A stretch of 35,723 nucleotides of DNA from VGCC01 sp044375955 (lineage in GTDB: Bacteria > Actinomycetota > Actinomycetes > S36-B12). Shown piece by piece: positions 23,812 through 31,634 of this stretch (positions are counted from its first letter, which is position 1; the number at the start of each line of letters is the position of its first letter). The translations under genes and the position numbers were made by a program. The DNA is taken from positions 1-35,723 of the forward strand of contig JBILLS010000019.1 of the NCBI GenBank assembly GCA_044375955.1, written 5' to 3'. Below the pieces are notes generated by a model. It was given only the letters and a program-made list of their open reading frames with translations. It was not told where the DNA came from and ran no database searches.

Positions 23812-24288
23812 TCACCCTGCCGGGTCGACGCCGACCAGGAAGACGAATCGGAACTTGCCTATCTGGACCTCGTCTCCGCCACGGAGTCTCTGATCATCGA
23901 CGCGGACGCGATTGACATACGTCCCATTCAAGCTCCCCACGTCGCGGACGCTCCACCCCTCCGCACCGCGTCGGAACTCAGCATGGCGACGGCTCACGGT
24001 GACGTCGTCGAGAAACACATCTGATTCCGGCGTTCGCCCGACGCCGATTACATCGGCGTTCGCCGGCAGCAGGAACTCCGAACCCTGACCGGGACCGCGA
24101 TGAACGACAAGGAGTGCACCACCGGACGGTATGTCGGCACCGCGGCCGGAGCCAACCGCGGGCTGGGACCCGCTATCCGATACCGACTGCAGCACGCCGG
24201 TGTCATCCGCCTCCGGAACGGGGTGACCACAGGACGAGCAGAAACGATCCCCCGGTTCCAGCGGTTCACCACAGGATGCGCACTTCAT
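23812..24288 (-). CDS. garA: GarA/OdhI-like FHA protein with N-terminal zinc ribbon
   Basis: A 158-residue protein. Residues 1-24 form a zinc ribbon (CASCGEPLEPGDRFCSSCG, two CxxC pairs). A linker of about 35 residues leads to an FHA domain (60-155) with GVGRTPESDVFLDDVTVSRRH and DVGSLNGTYVNR, the phosphothreonine-binding loops of GarA. GarA and OdhI control 2-oxoglutarate dehydrogenase and glutamate metabolism and are switched by phosphorylation of a Thr in an N-terminal ETTS motif. That motif is not present here; the zinc ribbon takes its place, with DDTGVL as the only Thr in a similar position. The place between gcvH and ftsR is that of garA, but the regulation is probably different. Confidence 0.82.
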   Translation of the reverse strand: MKCASCGEPLEPGDRFCSSCGHPVPEADDTGVLQSVSDSGSQPAVGSGRGADIPSGGALLVVHRGPGQGSEFLLPANADVIGVGRTPESDVFLDDVTVSRRHAEFRRGAEGWSVRDVGSLNGTYVNRVRVDDQRLRGGDEVQIGKFRFVFLVGVDPAG

Positions 24289-24298
24289 GGTCGTGACC

Positions 24299-24682
24299 TC
24301 ATGCGCCTGCGGTCAGCGCTTCGTAGTCCGCGGCGGTCAACAGCTGATCCAGCTGATCAGGGTCACTGACGCGCAGGCGGGCGAACCACCCATCCCCATA
24401 GGGCGCGGCATTGACCCGCTCGGGGCGCGTCTCCAACTCACCGTTGACGGCGATGACCTCCCCACCGATCGGGGCGTAGATCTCGCTGACGCTCTTGGTC
24501 GACTCGATCTCCCCGCAGGAGTCGCCCGCAGACACGGTCGCACCTATCCGTGGGAGCGCGACGAAAACGATGTCGCCGAGCGCTCGCTGGGCGAATTCAG
24601 TGATCCCGATGGTCACGGTGCCGTCGGACTCATCGCGGATCCATTCGTGACTCGATGTATATCGCAGCTCACCGGGGGTCAT
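24299..24682 (-). CDS. gcvH: Glycine cleavage system H protein
   Basis: A 127-residue lipoyl carrier. Lys63 in ESTKSVSEIYAP is the lipoylation site; SSHEWIRDESDGTVTIGITEFAQRALGDIV and NGELETRPERVNAAPYGDGW are family hallmarks. It shuttles the aminomethyl group between P-, T- and L-proteins. The ATG at 24682 gives the standard length; longer in-frame starts would lie within the upstream phosphatidyltransferase gene, whose 3' end it overlaps by 14 bases. A GAGGAG upstream is the ribosome-binding site. gcvP lies four genes downstream under its own riboswitch. Confidence 0.96.
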   Translation of the reverse strand: MTPGELRYTSSHEWIRDESDGTVTIGITEFAQRALGDIVFVALPRIGATVSAGDSCGEIESTKSVSEIYAPIGGEVIAVNGELETRPERVNAAPYGDGWFARLRVSDPDQLDQLLTAADYEALTAGA

Positions 24683-25280
24683 GCCCTGCGCTCCTCTCGA
24701 CTCCTGCAGCGTAGTCCACACGAAAGGCCATCTGGGCGTAGCGCACTCCCGCCCACCAGTAGAGGAAGGTGCCCCAGAGCGCGAAAGCCCATCCGATCGC
24801 AAAAATCGCCGCCCCGACCGGGAAGGGCAGGCCGCCGAGGAGGAGAAGTGGGAAACCCCATAAGAGAGCGAACGTCCCCGTCTTGCCGACGTAGGTGACG
24901 GGAAGGGCGATCCTGCCCCGCCGACGCAGCGCGGGCAGTAGGGCCAGGAGGAGGACGTCACGTGCAACGAGCAATCCCAGCAGCCACCATGGGATGAACT
25001 CACGCAGGGCAAGCCCGACGAGGGTGGCCGCGATGTACAGCCTGTCGATCGCCGGATCCAGGATCTCCCCGAGTCGGGAGAACTGGTTCAACCTGCGCGC
25101 CAGATACCCATCCAGCCAGTCGGAGGCCCCACCGATCACCAGGACGACGAACGCCCACACATCGGCCTCCGCGACCAGGATCAACCAGAGGAACAAGGGC
25201 ACACCCAGAAGGCGCGCCACACTGATGATGTTCGGGATGGTGAGATTACCCCTCACAGAGGACCCGGATTCCCTACGCAC
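24669..25280 (-). CDS. CDP-alcohol phosphatidyltransferase (PgsA2-like)
   Basis: A 203-residue membrane enzyme with about five hydrophobic segments. The catalytic motif is complete: SDWLDGYLARRLNQFSRLGEILDPAIDR follows D-x2-D-G-x2-A-R-x8-G-x3-D-x3-D. It transfers a phosphatidyl group from CDP-diacylglycerol to an alcohol such as glycerol-3-phosphate, inositol phosphate or cardiolipin precursor; which one cannot be told. The place upstream of gcvH resembles Rv1822 (PgsA2). GTG 25280 is used; an in-frame GTG at 25256 would start closer to LTIPNIIS. It overlaps gcvH by 14 bases. Confidence 0.9.
   Translation of the reverse strand: MRRESGSSVRGNLTIPNIISVARLLGVPLFLWLILVAEADVWAFVVLVIGGASDWLDGYLARRLNQFSRLGEILDPAIDRLYIAATLVGLALREFIPWWLLGLLVARDVLLLALLPALRRRGRIALPVTYVGKTGTFALLWGFPLLLLGGLPFPVGAAIFAIGWAFALWGTFLYWWAGVRYAQMAFRVDYAAGVERSAGHDPR
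24708..24713 (-). promoter_or_regulatory. Possible -10 element for gcvH
   Basis: TACGCT on the minus strand within the end of the phosphatidyltransferase gene; the leader would be about 19 bases with the ribosome-binding site. Weak evidence: a single hexamer. Confidence 0.3.
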
Positions 25281-25316
25281 GGCGACCCACGAACCTCAGC
25301 ATTCCACTCCGGCGGT

Positions 25317-26783
25317 TCATGGCGGCCCATCCGCGCGCGAGGTCTCCTGGACACGGATCTCCTCGATGTCCGTCCGCGCCCGAAGGCCGGCGAGGGCTCT
25401 CGACATCCGATGGTTCCCCGCAAGCCGATCCTGTGTCCGGTCGAGGAACCACCAATATCCGGCGGTGAAGGGACAGGCATCGTCCCCTATGCGCACGGTC
25501 GGTGAGTAGCGACAGCCGGCGCAGTAATTGCTCATCTTGTTGATGTACGCCCCGCCCGCGGCGTAGGGCTTGGTTGCGACGATGCCACCATCGGCGAAGA
25601 GACCCATGCCGACCACGTTGGCTGCCATCACCCACGGATAACCATCCACGAAAGCGCGTTGAAACCAGTCGTTCATCGCGTGCGGCTGATAACCGCGCTG
25701 GAGAGCCCAGTTCGCGAGGACCATCAATCGAGGGATGTGATGCACCCATCCGCGTTCGGCCACCCCCGACAGAACGTCGGCCAGACATGCGGCGGAGACG
25801 GCACCGGCCTCGAGCTCCTCGAGCCATCGGGGTGGAGGTGTCTGAGCGTCGAGGTGATTCTCGTCCACATACCGCTCCCCCAGATGCCAATAGAGGTGCC
25901 ACACGTACTCGCGCCAGCCGATGACCTGTCGGATGAACCCTTCGACGCTGTGTAGGGGTGCAGTCCCCGCGTGATACGCACGGGATGCAGCGTCCACCAC
26001 CTCACCGGGCGACAGGAGTCCGAGGTTCATGGGCGCTGACAGCAGGGAATGTGCCATGTAGGGGTCGCCGGCCATCATCGCGTCTTCATAGGGGCCGAAG
26101 TCGGGAAGTCGATACGTGATGAAGTGGTCGAGCACTTCGAGAGCCTCACGACGCGAGGCGGCGAACTGCCGGGGACCATCACGGCCGATGAATTCGATCC
26201 CCTCCCTCTCCCACCGATCGAGGTGATCACGTACCTCGGCATCGATCTCTGTTTCCACCGGAAGCCATGGTGGGCTATCAAGTAGTCGCGTGCGTCCACG
26301 CGGCGGCGGTTCGCGATTCATCTCGTCGAAGTTCCATCGGCCGCCCACGGGGTCCTCACCGTTCATCAGGATCCGATGCTCGCGGCGCGTGTGCCGGTAC
26401 CAGTCTTCGAGCAAGAGCCTCGAGGATCCCCGCCCCCGCACCCATGCGGTGAACTCATCCCACGTGGTGAGGAAGCCGGGGGTCGCGGACCGGATGTGCG
26501 CGCCCACCGACCGGGCAACACGCTCGGCAGCACGACTATGTGGATGCCAGACCTCGACGGGTTCACCAATCTCGGCAATGCCCTGCGCGAACGTCTCGGC
26601 ATGAAACAGGGCGCATCCCTGTTCCTGGGCGCGCATACGCATCGCGGTGAGAATCAGGTGGGCCTTCTGTCTGTGGTACCGGCGGCGACGGAACATGACC
26701 CGTGATTCGACGAGGACGGATGGCATCGATCCGTCGTCGAAGTGGGGGCCGAGTTGATCACCGAGAAGCCACAGGTGGGTCAT
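25317..26783 (-). CDS. Iron-sulfur bacterial cryptochrome/(6-4) photolyase-like protein (FeS-BCP, PhrB/CryB type)
   Basis: A 488-residue flavoprotein of the group once called deoxyribodipyrimidine photolyase-related. Residues 1-130 form the Rossmann-like antenna domain (LWLLGDQLG, PSVLVESRVMF); the rest is the FAD-binding helical domain (FIRQVIGWREYVWHLYW, HHIPRLMVLANWAL). Cys333, Cys421, Cys424 and Cys437 are spaced by 88, 3 and 13 residues, the same spacing as the [4Fe-4S] ligands of Agrobacterium PhrB as I know it. It is expected to bind FAD and an iron-sulfur cluster and to repair (6-4) photoproducts or act as a light sensor. ATG 26783 overlaps the upstream ABC ATPase by four bases. In the other direction pgsA-like follows after 36 bases. 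Confidence 0.93.
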   Translation of the reverse strand: MTHLWLLGDQLGPHFDDGSMPSVLVESRVMFRRRRYHRQKAHLILTAMRMRAQEQGCALFHAETFAQGIAEIGEPVEVWHPHSRAAERVARSVGAHIRSATPGFLTTWDEFTAWVRGRGSSRLLLEDWYRHTRREHRILMNGEDPVGGRWNFDEMNREPPPRGRTRLLDSPPWLPVETEIDAEVRDHLDRWEREGIEFIGRDGPRQFAASRREALEVLDHFITYRLPDFGPYEDAMMAGDPYMAHSLLSAPMNLGLLSPGEVVDAASRAYHAGTAPLHSVEGFIRQVIGWREYVWHLYWHLGERYVDENHLDAQTPPPRWLEELEAGAVSAACLADVLSGVAERGWVHHIPRLMVLANWALQRGYQPHAMNDWFQRAFVDGYPWVMAANVVGMGLFADGGIVATKPYAAGGAYINKMSNYCAGCRYSPTVRIGDDACPFTAGYWWFLDRTQDRLAGNHRMSRALAGLRARTDIEEIRVQETSRADGPP

Positions 26784-27559
26784 CCTCGAACCACCGTCCA
26801 CCGACCCTCGTGTGCGATCACACGCAGCGTCATGCCGTATGCCTCGGAGACTGCGTCATCCGTGATGACCTCCCGAATCGGTCCCTGGGCCAGCGCGCGA
26901 CCCGTGCACAGCACGATCGCGTGGGATGCCGTGCTCGGGATCTCCTCGAAGTGATGGGTCACGGTGATCGTGGTCGGCCCGCGTCCCCCAACGGCCATCG
27001 TCTCCAAATCCGCGACCACTCGCTCCCGTGCAGCGACATCGAGCCCGGCGGCGGGTTCGTCGAGGATCAGGATCTCGGGATCGGTCATCAGGGCCCGAGC
27101 GATCATGACGCGTTTCCACTCCCCGTCAGACAGGGTGCCGAGGGCGCGTTCAGTGAGGTCGCCCACCCCCCAGGATGTGAGCATGCGTCCGGCTCGCGCG
27201 ATGTCCACCTCGTCGTAGACCTCACGCCATCTTCCGCGCATCCCGTGGACGGAGGTCGCGACGACATCCAGCACTCGTTCGTCCGCGGGAATCACTTCGT
27301 CATCGGCCGCGCCGACGAAACCGATGGACGGGATGATCTCCGAGAGGTGGACGGCCCCCATGTCATGGCCTACAACGGTTACCTCACCTCGGCTGGGGAA
27401 TAACCGAGCTCCGGCGATCGCCACCAGGGTCGACTTCCCGGCACCGTTCGGGCCGAGGACGACCCAATGCTCGCCCGCGTGGACATCCCAACTGATGTTG
27501 TCGAGGATCCAGCGACCCCGTCGCACCACACCGACATCCCGCAGGCTCACCACCCTCAC
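26780..27559 (-). CDS. ABC transporter ATP-binding protein (ModF/Rv-like stand-alone ATPase)
   Basis: A 259-residue single nucleotide-binding domain. Walker A is GPNGAGKST, the signature is TLSDGEWKRVMIARAL, Walker B ILILDEPAAGLD, and the switch His lies in VTHHFEEIPSTASH. The non-canonical signature LSDGE and VTHHFEEIP group it with ModF/YlmA-like ATPases that have no known membrane partner; there is no permease gene next to it. The GTG at 27559 is supported by a -10 TAGGCT six bases upstream. It overlaps the FeS photolyase by four bases (ATGA), so the two are made together. Role unknown. Confidence 0.9.
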   Translation of the reverse strand: MRVVSLRDVGVVRRGRWILDNISWDVHAGEHWVVLGPNGAGKSTLVAIAGARLFPSRGEVTVVGHDMGAVHLSEIIPSIGFVGAADDEVIPADERVLDVVATSVHGMRGRWREVYDEVDIARAGRMLTSWGVGDLTERALGTLSDGEWKRVMIARALMTDPEILILDEPAAGLDVAARERVVADLETMAVGGRGPTTITVTHHFEEIPSTASHAIVLCTGRALAQGPIREVITDDAVSEAYGMTLRVIAHEGRWTVVRG

Positions 27560-27565
27560 CGGGGC

Positions 27566-27571
27566 AGCCTA
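27566..27571 (-). promoter_or_regulatory. Predicted -10 element of a leaderless ABC ATPase-photolyase transcript
   Basis: On the minus strand TAGGCT is followed by six bases (GCCCCG) and the GTG at 27559. It occupies the place where the divergent serB promoter would have its -35. Confidence 0.55.
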
Positions 27572-27587
27572 GAGTTCAGCCGCCCAC

Positions 27588-27593
27588 TACCGT
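27588..27593 (+). promoter_or_regulatory. Predicted -10 element of a leaderless serB transcript
   Basis: TACCGT followed by six bases (GTGCGC) and the GTG at 27600. It decides the start against the in-frame GTG at 27594. Confidence 0.55.
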
Positions 27594-27599
27594 GTGCGC

Positions 27600-28805
27600 G
27601 TGCGTCGCACCCTCCTCATCACGGTCAACGGAGTCGACCGACCCGGTGTCTCCAGTGCGATCTTCCGGGCGTGCGGAAGTCACCCCGTACGCGTGATCGA
27701 CACCGAACAGCTCGTGATCCGCGGTCGCCTCGTCCTCGCCGTCCTGCTCGAGGGAACTCTGGACGACGCAGACCTCGATGCGTGCGCCAATGAGGTCGAC
27801 CAGGTCGCTTCGGCGATGGGCATGGATGTCGAGGTCGCCATCGGTGAGCCTGAGTCGGCAGGTCTTCCCGATCGGAGATTCCGGGTAACGGTCCTGGGCA
27901 GCCCCCTGACCCCGGATGCGGTATCGCGCATCGCGTCGGAGGTGGCCACACACGGTGGGAACATCGATCGCATACATCGCATCGCGGACTATCCCGTAAC
28001 GGCGCTGGCTTTCGACGGTTCCGGGGTGGATCCCGATGTCCTGCGACGTCCGCTGGCCGAGATTTCGAGTGACAGCGGGGTCGACATAGCGATACAGGAT
28101 CAGTCCCTGGAGGCACGCGGGCAGTACCTGGTGGTCATGGACGTCGATTCCACGGTTATCCAGGATGAGGTCATCGACCTCCTTGCGGATCGCGCCGGGC
28201 GTCTCAGCGAGGTTGCAGCCATCACGCGATCGGCGATGGAGGGGGAGATCGACTTCTCCCAGGCACTTCGGCAACGCGTCGCGCTTCTCGAGGGACTTCC
28301 CGTAAGCGTTCTGGACGAGGTGCGCACTGCGATCACGTTGACTCCCGGGGCGCGGACCCTCTGCCGGACGCTGAAGCGGCTCGGCTACCGCATCGCCCTG
28401 GTGTCCGGTGGTTTCACAGCGGTTATTCAACCCATCGCGGATGACCTCGGTGTCGACGTTCTGCGGGCCAACGATCTCGATGTGGTCGATGGACGCCTCA
28501 CCGGACAGGTGCGCGGCCCCGTGATCGACCGGGTGGCCAAGCGCGAGGTCCTCGAGGAACTCGCACGTACCTACCAAATCCCGCGCCGACGCACGGTCGC
28601 GATCGGCGATGGCGCGAATGATGTGGACATGCTCGCTGCCGCGGGTCTCGGGATCGCGTTCAACGCGAAGCCGGTTACCCGCGCGATCGCCGATGCGTCG
28701 GTCAATGTGCCCTACCTTGATTCAGTTCTCTTCCTCCTAGGAATCACGCGTGCCGAGATCGAGGAGGCCGACGCGCGCGAGGGGACACCCACACCGCGTC
28801 CTTAA
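27600..28805 (+). CDS. serB: Phosphoserine phosphatase SerB
   Basis: A 401-residue enzyme: two ACT-like domains (residues 1-80 and about 92-165) and a HAD phosphatase from about 175. Asp181 and Asp183 in MDVDSTVIQDEVIDLL are the nucleophile and acid; VSGGFTAVI, Lys in VAKREVLEEL and GDGANDVDML complete motifs II-IV. It hydrolyses L-phosphoserine in the last step of serine synthesis, with the ACT domains probably sensing an amino acid. Serine feeds glycine, so it links in metabolism to the glycine cleavage genes here. GTG 27600 is chosen by the promoter spacing. Its stop overlaps the convergent sixA-like gene by four bases. Confidence 0.95.
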   Translation: MRRTLLITVNGVDRPGVSSAIFRACGSHPVRVIDTEQLVIRGRLVLAVLLEGTLDDADLDACANEVDQVASAMGMDVEVAIGEPESAGLPDRRFRVTVLGSPLTPDAVSRIASEVATHGGNIDRIHRIADYPVTALAFDGSGVDPDVLRRPLAEISSDSGVDIAIQDQSLEARGQYLVVMDVDSTVIQDEVIDLLADRAGRLSEVAAITRSAMEGEIDFSQALRQRVALLEGLPVSVLDEVRTAITLTPGARTLCRTLKRLGYRIALVSGGFTAVIQPIADDLGVDVLRANDLDVVDGRLTGQVRGPVIDRVAKREVLEELARTYQIPRRRTVAIGDGANDVDMLAAAGLGIAFNAKPVTRAIADASVNVPYLDSVLFLLGITRAEIEEADAREGTPTPRP

Positions 28806-29284
28806 CGTGCGATGTGAAAGGCCCGAAGGCGAATTGCACCGCGATCGAATGTCTCCCAATGTTGATCGCACTCGAGCACGGCAAACGCTGACGTCGGGAA
28901 CTTCTCCGGTGCTCCCGGGCCGACCCACGTGCGCAGCGCGTCCTCGAACCCGGGGTTGTGGCCGACGAGAATGACGGCGTCGGCAGGGCCACTCCTGCGA
29001 ACACGATCCCCGATCGCGGCCACGTCCGCCTCGTAGAGATCGGGCGCGGGTGCCGTGCGGACATTCCGACCCCAGGCTCCGGAGACGAGATCCCAGGTCT
29101 GACGGGCGCGGACGGCATCGGACACCCACGCCAGCACCCACGGTTCCTGCGCAAGCTCCCGGTCGACAAGGGGGGCCATCAGCGGCGCTTCCCGACGACC
29201 ACGCGCGGCCAGGGGCCGCTCATGGTCAGGCACCCCGTCGGGATAGGCGGACTTGGCGTGGCGCATGACGATGAGAAGGCCCAT
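28802..29284 (-). CDS. Histidine phosphatase family protein, SixA-like
   Basis: A 160-residue protein. LIVMRHAKSAYP holds the RHG-type motif with the phospho-accepting His, ERPLAARGRRE follows, and VILVGHNPGFED contains the second catalytic His; VSDAVRARQTW carries the pocket arginine. Short size and MRHAKS fit the SixA group, which removes phosphate from phosphohistidine in E. coli. The ATG at 29284 shares its last base with the fabI stop (TGATG) and has GGGAG upstream. In actinobacteria this gene often follows fabG-fabI; whether it acts on fatty acid synthesis is unknown. Confidence 0.88.
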   Translation of the reverse strand: MGLLIVMRHAKSAYPDGVPDHERPLAARGRREAPLMAPLVDRELAQEPWVLAWVSDAVRARQTWDLVSGAWGRNVRTAPAPDLYEADVAAIGDRVRRSGPADAVILVGHNPGFEDALRTWVGPGAPEKFPTSAFAVLECDQHWETFDRGAIRLRAFHIAR

Positions 29285-30051
29285 CACGCTCCCTGGGAGT
29301 GGACTCCACCGTCGACGTGCACGATTTCTCCCGTGGTCGCGGGGAACCAGTCCGACAGGAGGGCGACACAGGCTTTCGCGGCAGGTTCTGGATCGGTCAG
29401 GTTCCATCCGAGCGGGGCCCGCTGCTTCCAGACTTCCTCGAACTCCTCGAACCCGGGGATACTCGATGCCGCCATCGTCCGGATCGGGCCGGCCGCGACG
29501 AGGTTGACTCGGATCCCCCGAGGACCGAGGTCGCGGGCGAGGTATCGGGATGTGCTCTCCATTGCGGCCTTCGCCACACCCATCCAGTCGTAAGTGGGCC
29601 ATGCCACGGTTGCATCGAAATCCAGACCCACCACGGATCCCCCCTCGGTCATAAGCGGCAGGCAGGCCATCGTCAACGACTTGAGCGAATAGGCACTCAC
29701 TTCCATGGCGGTCGCGACATCGGCCCATTCCGTATTGAGGAAGTTGCCACCGAGCGCGGCCGCCGGCGCGAAGCCGATCGAGTGCACGACTCCATCGAGC
29801 CGCTGGGTGTGCACACGAACGGAATCAGCCAGGGACTCGAGATCCTCGCTCTTCGTGACATCCAGCTCGATCGTCGGGGGCTCGGACGGTAGACGACTGG
29901 CCACCCTCCTCGTGAGCGAGAGAGCGCGTCCGAAGGAGGTGAGGATCACGGATGCCCCCTCCTGCTGGCACAGGCGTGCGATGTGGAAGGCGATCGATTG
30001 ATCCGTCAACACTCCCGTGACGAGGATCGAGCGACCATCGAGGATTCCCAC
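29284..30051 (-). CDS. fabI: Enoyl-[acyl-carrier-protein] reductase (NADH), InhA-type FabI
   Basis: A 255-residue short-chain reductase. GILDGRSILVTGVLTDQSIAFHIAR is the NADH-binding start typical of InhA/FabI, HSIGFAPAAALGG follows, and Tyr154 with Lys161 (YDWMGVAKAAM) is the active-site pair with InhA spacing. It performs the last reduction of each fatty acid elongation round. GTG 30051 is chosen since it gives the standard N-terminus and has AAGGGAG upstream. It lies ten bases after fabG and one base before the sixA-like gene. The protein would be the target of InhA-directed drugs, but sensitivity cannot be judged. Confidence 0.94.
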   Translation of the reverse strand: MGILDGRSILVTGVLTDQSIAFHIARLCQQEGASVILTSFGRALSLTRRVASRLPSEPPTIELDVTKSEDLESLADSVRVHTQRLDGVVHSIGFAPAAALGGNFLNTEWADVATAMEVSAYSLKSLTMACLPLMTEGGSVVGLDFDATVAWPTYDWMGVAKAAMESTSRYLARDLGPRGIRVNLVAAGPIRTMAASSIPGFEEFEEVWKQRAPLGWNLTDPEPAAKACVALLSDWFPATTGEIVHVDGGVHSQGA

Positions 30052-30061
30052 GTATCTCCCT

Positions 30062-30772
30062 TCAGTGCCCCATGCCAAGGCCACCGTCGACCGGGAGGAT
30101 GGCGCCGGTGACATATCCCGCGTCGTCCGAACACAGAAACGTGACCACTCCTGCCACCTCGTCCGGCGACGCGTAGCGACCCAAAGGTATCGAGGTCAGG
30201 ATCTGTTCCCGCCGGGCGTCGTCGAGTTCCGCGGTCATGTCGGTGTCGACGAACCCGGGGGCGACGACATTGACCGTGATGCCACGCGGGCCCAACTCAC
30301 GGGCGAGTGAGCGGGTCACACCGACCATCCCCGACTTGGAAGCCGCGTAGTTGACCTGGCCGGGGCCGCCCATGGTTGCGACGACCGATGACATGAAGAC
30401 GATCCGGCCCCAGCGCGCCCGGATCATTCCTCGCACCGCCGCGCGGGTCAGACGGATGGGGCCTGCGAGATTGGTCTCGAGGACACTGTCGATGTCCAGA
30501 TCCGTCATGCGCATCAGCAAGGTGTCTGCGGTGATGCCCGCGTTATTGACAAGGGCGATCACGGGTCCGTGCGCATCCGTCACAGCCGTAAAGGCACTCT
30601 CGATCGATGAGGGACTGGAGAGGTCCATCGCCACCGCGTCGAGGCCCTCGGGCGCCGTGCCCGACCTGGACCCCACCACAACTTTCCAGCCAGCGTCCCG
30701 CAGCCTCAGCGCGCACGCCAGGCCGATCCCGCGGTTGCCGCCGGTGACGAGCGCAACTCCCTCAGGACGCAT
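30062..30772 (-). CDS. fabG: 3-oxoacyl-[acyl-carrier-protein] reductase FabG
   Basis: A 236-residue short-chain dehydrogenase. TGGNRGIGLACAL is the NADPH motif, NNAG lies near residue 77, and Ser129, Tyr142 and Lys146 (NYAASK) are the catalytic residues; PGFVDTDMT and GGLGMGH close the protein. It reduces 3-oxoacyl-ACP in type II fatty acid synthesis. ATG 30772 has GGAAGG upstream; an in-frame longer start would lie within the TMEM175-like gene. It overlaps that gene by 11 bases and is followed by fabI, as in mycobacteria (mabA-inhA). Confidence 0.93.
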   Translation of the reverse strand: MRPEGVALVTGGNRGIGLACALRLRDAGWKVVVGSRSGTAPEGLDAVAMDLSSPSSIESAFTAVTDAHGPVIALVNNAGITADTLLMRMTDLDIDSVLETNLAGPIRLTRAAVRGMIRARWGRIVFMSSVVATMGGPGQVNYAASKSGMVGVTRSLARELGPRGITVNVVAPGFVDTDMTAELDDARREQILTSIPLGRYASPDEVAGVVTFLCSDDAGYVTGAILPVDGGLGMGH

Positions 30773-31397
30773 GCATCGCCTTCCGATCGTCGATGCGCGA
30801 GAGAATAATCCCAAGCGGGATGAAGATCAGTGCCAACCATGATCCAAGCACGGGTAGGAATGCGGTTGCGATTCCCACGACGAGGAATGCGAATCCGAAG
30901 ATGAACCCCCTACGAGGACGGGTGATGAGCTTCGCCTCGGCGTCGCACAGCTCAGGATGCCGCTGCGCATGTTGGCCGATGAACGCCGCACTCCAGGAGA
31001 TCACGGCGAGGTTCGACCAGTAGAGGAATCCGGTGCCACCCATTCCGCGGTCCACATCGCTCCCGGCCACGCCGATTCCTTCGCCGTACATGGCGCTCGT
31101 CCATGGCAGGACCACGATGCCGAGCAGCCACAGCAGGTTGAGCCAGAAGATCGCAGCGTCGAAAGCGACAAGCCGATGGAAGACGCGCAGGTGTGCCTGC
31201 CACATCACGGCCACCACGACGAACGTGAAGCCGAAGGTGATCAGCTCACTCGAGTTGTCTGCAATCACCTGCCAGACAGAATCCTCGGACTGCGTTGCCC
31301 GGAGGTTGATGATGGAGAGGACCAGAAGGGTGATTGCAACCGCGGTCACGGCATCGGTGAAATTGACCAGTCGACCAAAGGACCGCTTGTCCCACAT
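30762..31397 (-). CDS. TMEM175-like (DUF1211) membrane protein
   Basis: A 211-residue protein with about six membrane helices. The N-terminal RLVNFTDAVTAVAITLLVLSI is the TMEM175/DUF1211 signature (usually FSDGVFAIAITLLVL), whose helix lines the pore in the potassium channel TMEM175. Other helices are around LITFGFTFVVVAVMWQAHL, LLWLLGIVVLPW and FIFGFAFLVVGIATAFL. A potassium channel or related role is possible from family only. It starts one base after the dodecin stop and overlaps fabG by 11 bases. Confidence 0.85.
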   Translation of the reverse strand: MWDKRSFGRLVNFTDAVTAVAITLLVLSIINLRATQSEDSVWQVIADNSSELITFGFTFVVVAVMWQAHLRVFHRLVAFDAAIFWLNLLWLLGIVVLPWTSAMYGEGIGVAGSDVDRGMGGTGFLYWSNLAVISWSAAFIGQHAQRHPELCDAEAKLITRPRRGFIFGFAFLVVGIATAFLPVLGSWLALIFIPLGIILSRIDDRKAMHAS

Positions 31398-31398
31398 G

Positions 31399-31611
31399 TC
31401 AGGAATCCTCGAGGCGGTAGCCCACTTTCACTGTCACCTGGAAGTGGTCGACCGTGTTCTCCCGCACGTATCCACGGATCTGCTCCACCTCGAACCAGTC
31501 CACGTGGCGCCGCTGGTCACCAGCCCTCGCCACGGCATTGCGGACCGCAGCTTCGATGGACTCCCGGGAGGTGCCCACGATCTCGGTTATCCCATACGCG
31601 CGATCAGCCAC
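31399..31611 (-). CDS. Dodecin family protein
   Basis: A 70-residue small protein: YGITEIVGTSRESIEAAVRNAVARAG, HVDWFEVEQIRGYV and FQVTVKVGYRLED are dodecin signatures. Dodecins form hollow twelve-subunit particles that store flavin; Trp in DWFEV stacks on the ligand. GTG 31611 is chosen over ATG 31617 because GGAAGGAG directly abuts the ATG, leaving no spacing, but lies six bases before the GTG, which also gives the common N-terminus. A -10 TAGGCT at 31635-31640 begins the operon dodecin, TMEM175-like, fabG, fabI, sixA-like. Confidence 0.88.
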   Translation of the reverse strand: MADRAYGITEIVGTSRESIEAAVRNAVARAGDQRRHVDWFEVEQIRGYVRENTVDHFQVTVKVGYRLEDS

Positions 31612-31634
31612 GACCATCTCCTTCCCTCGCGCGC

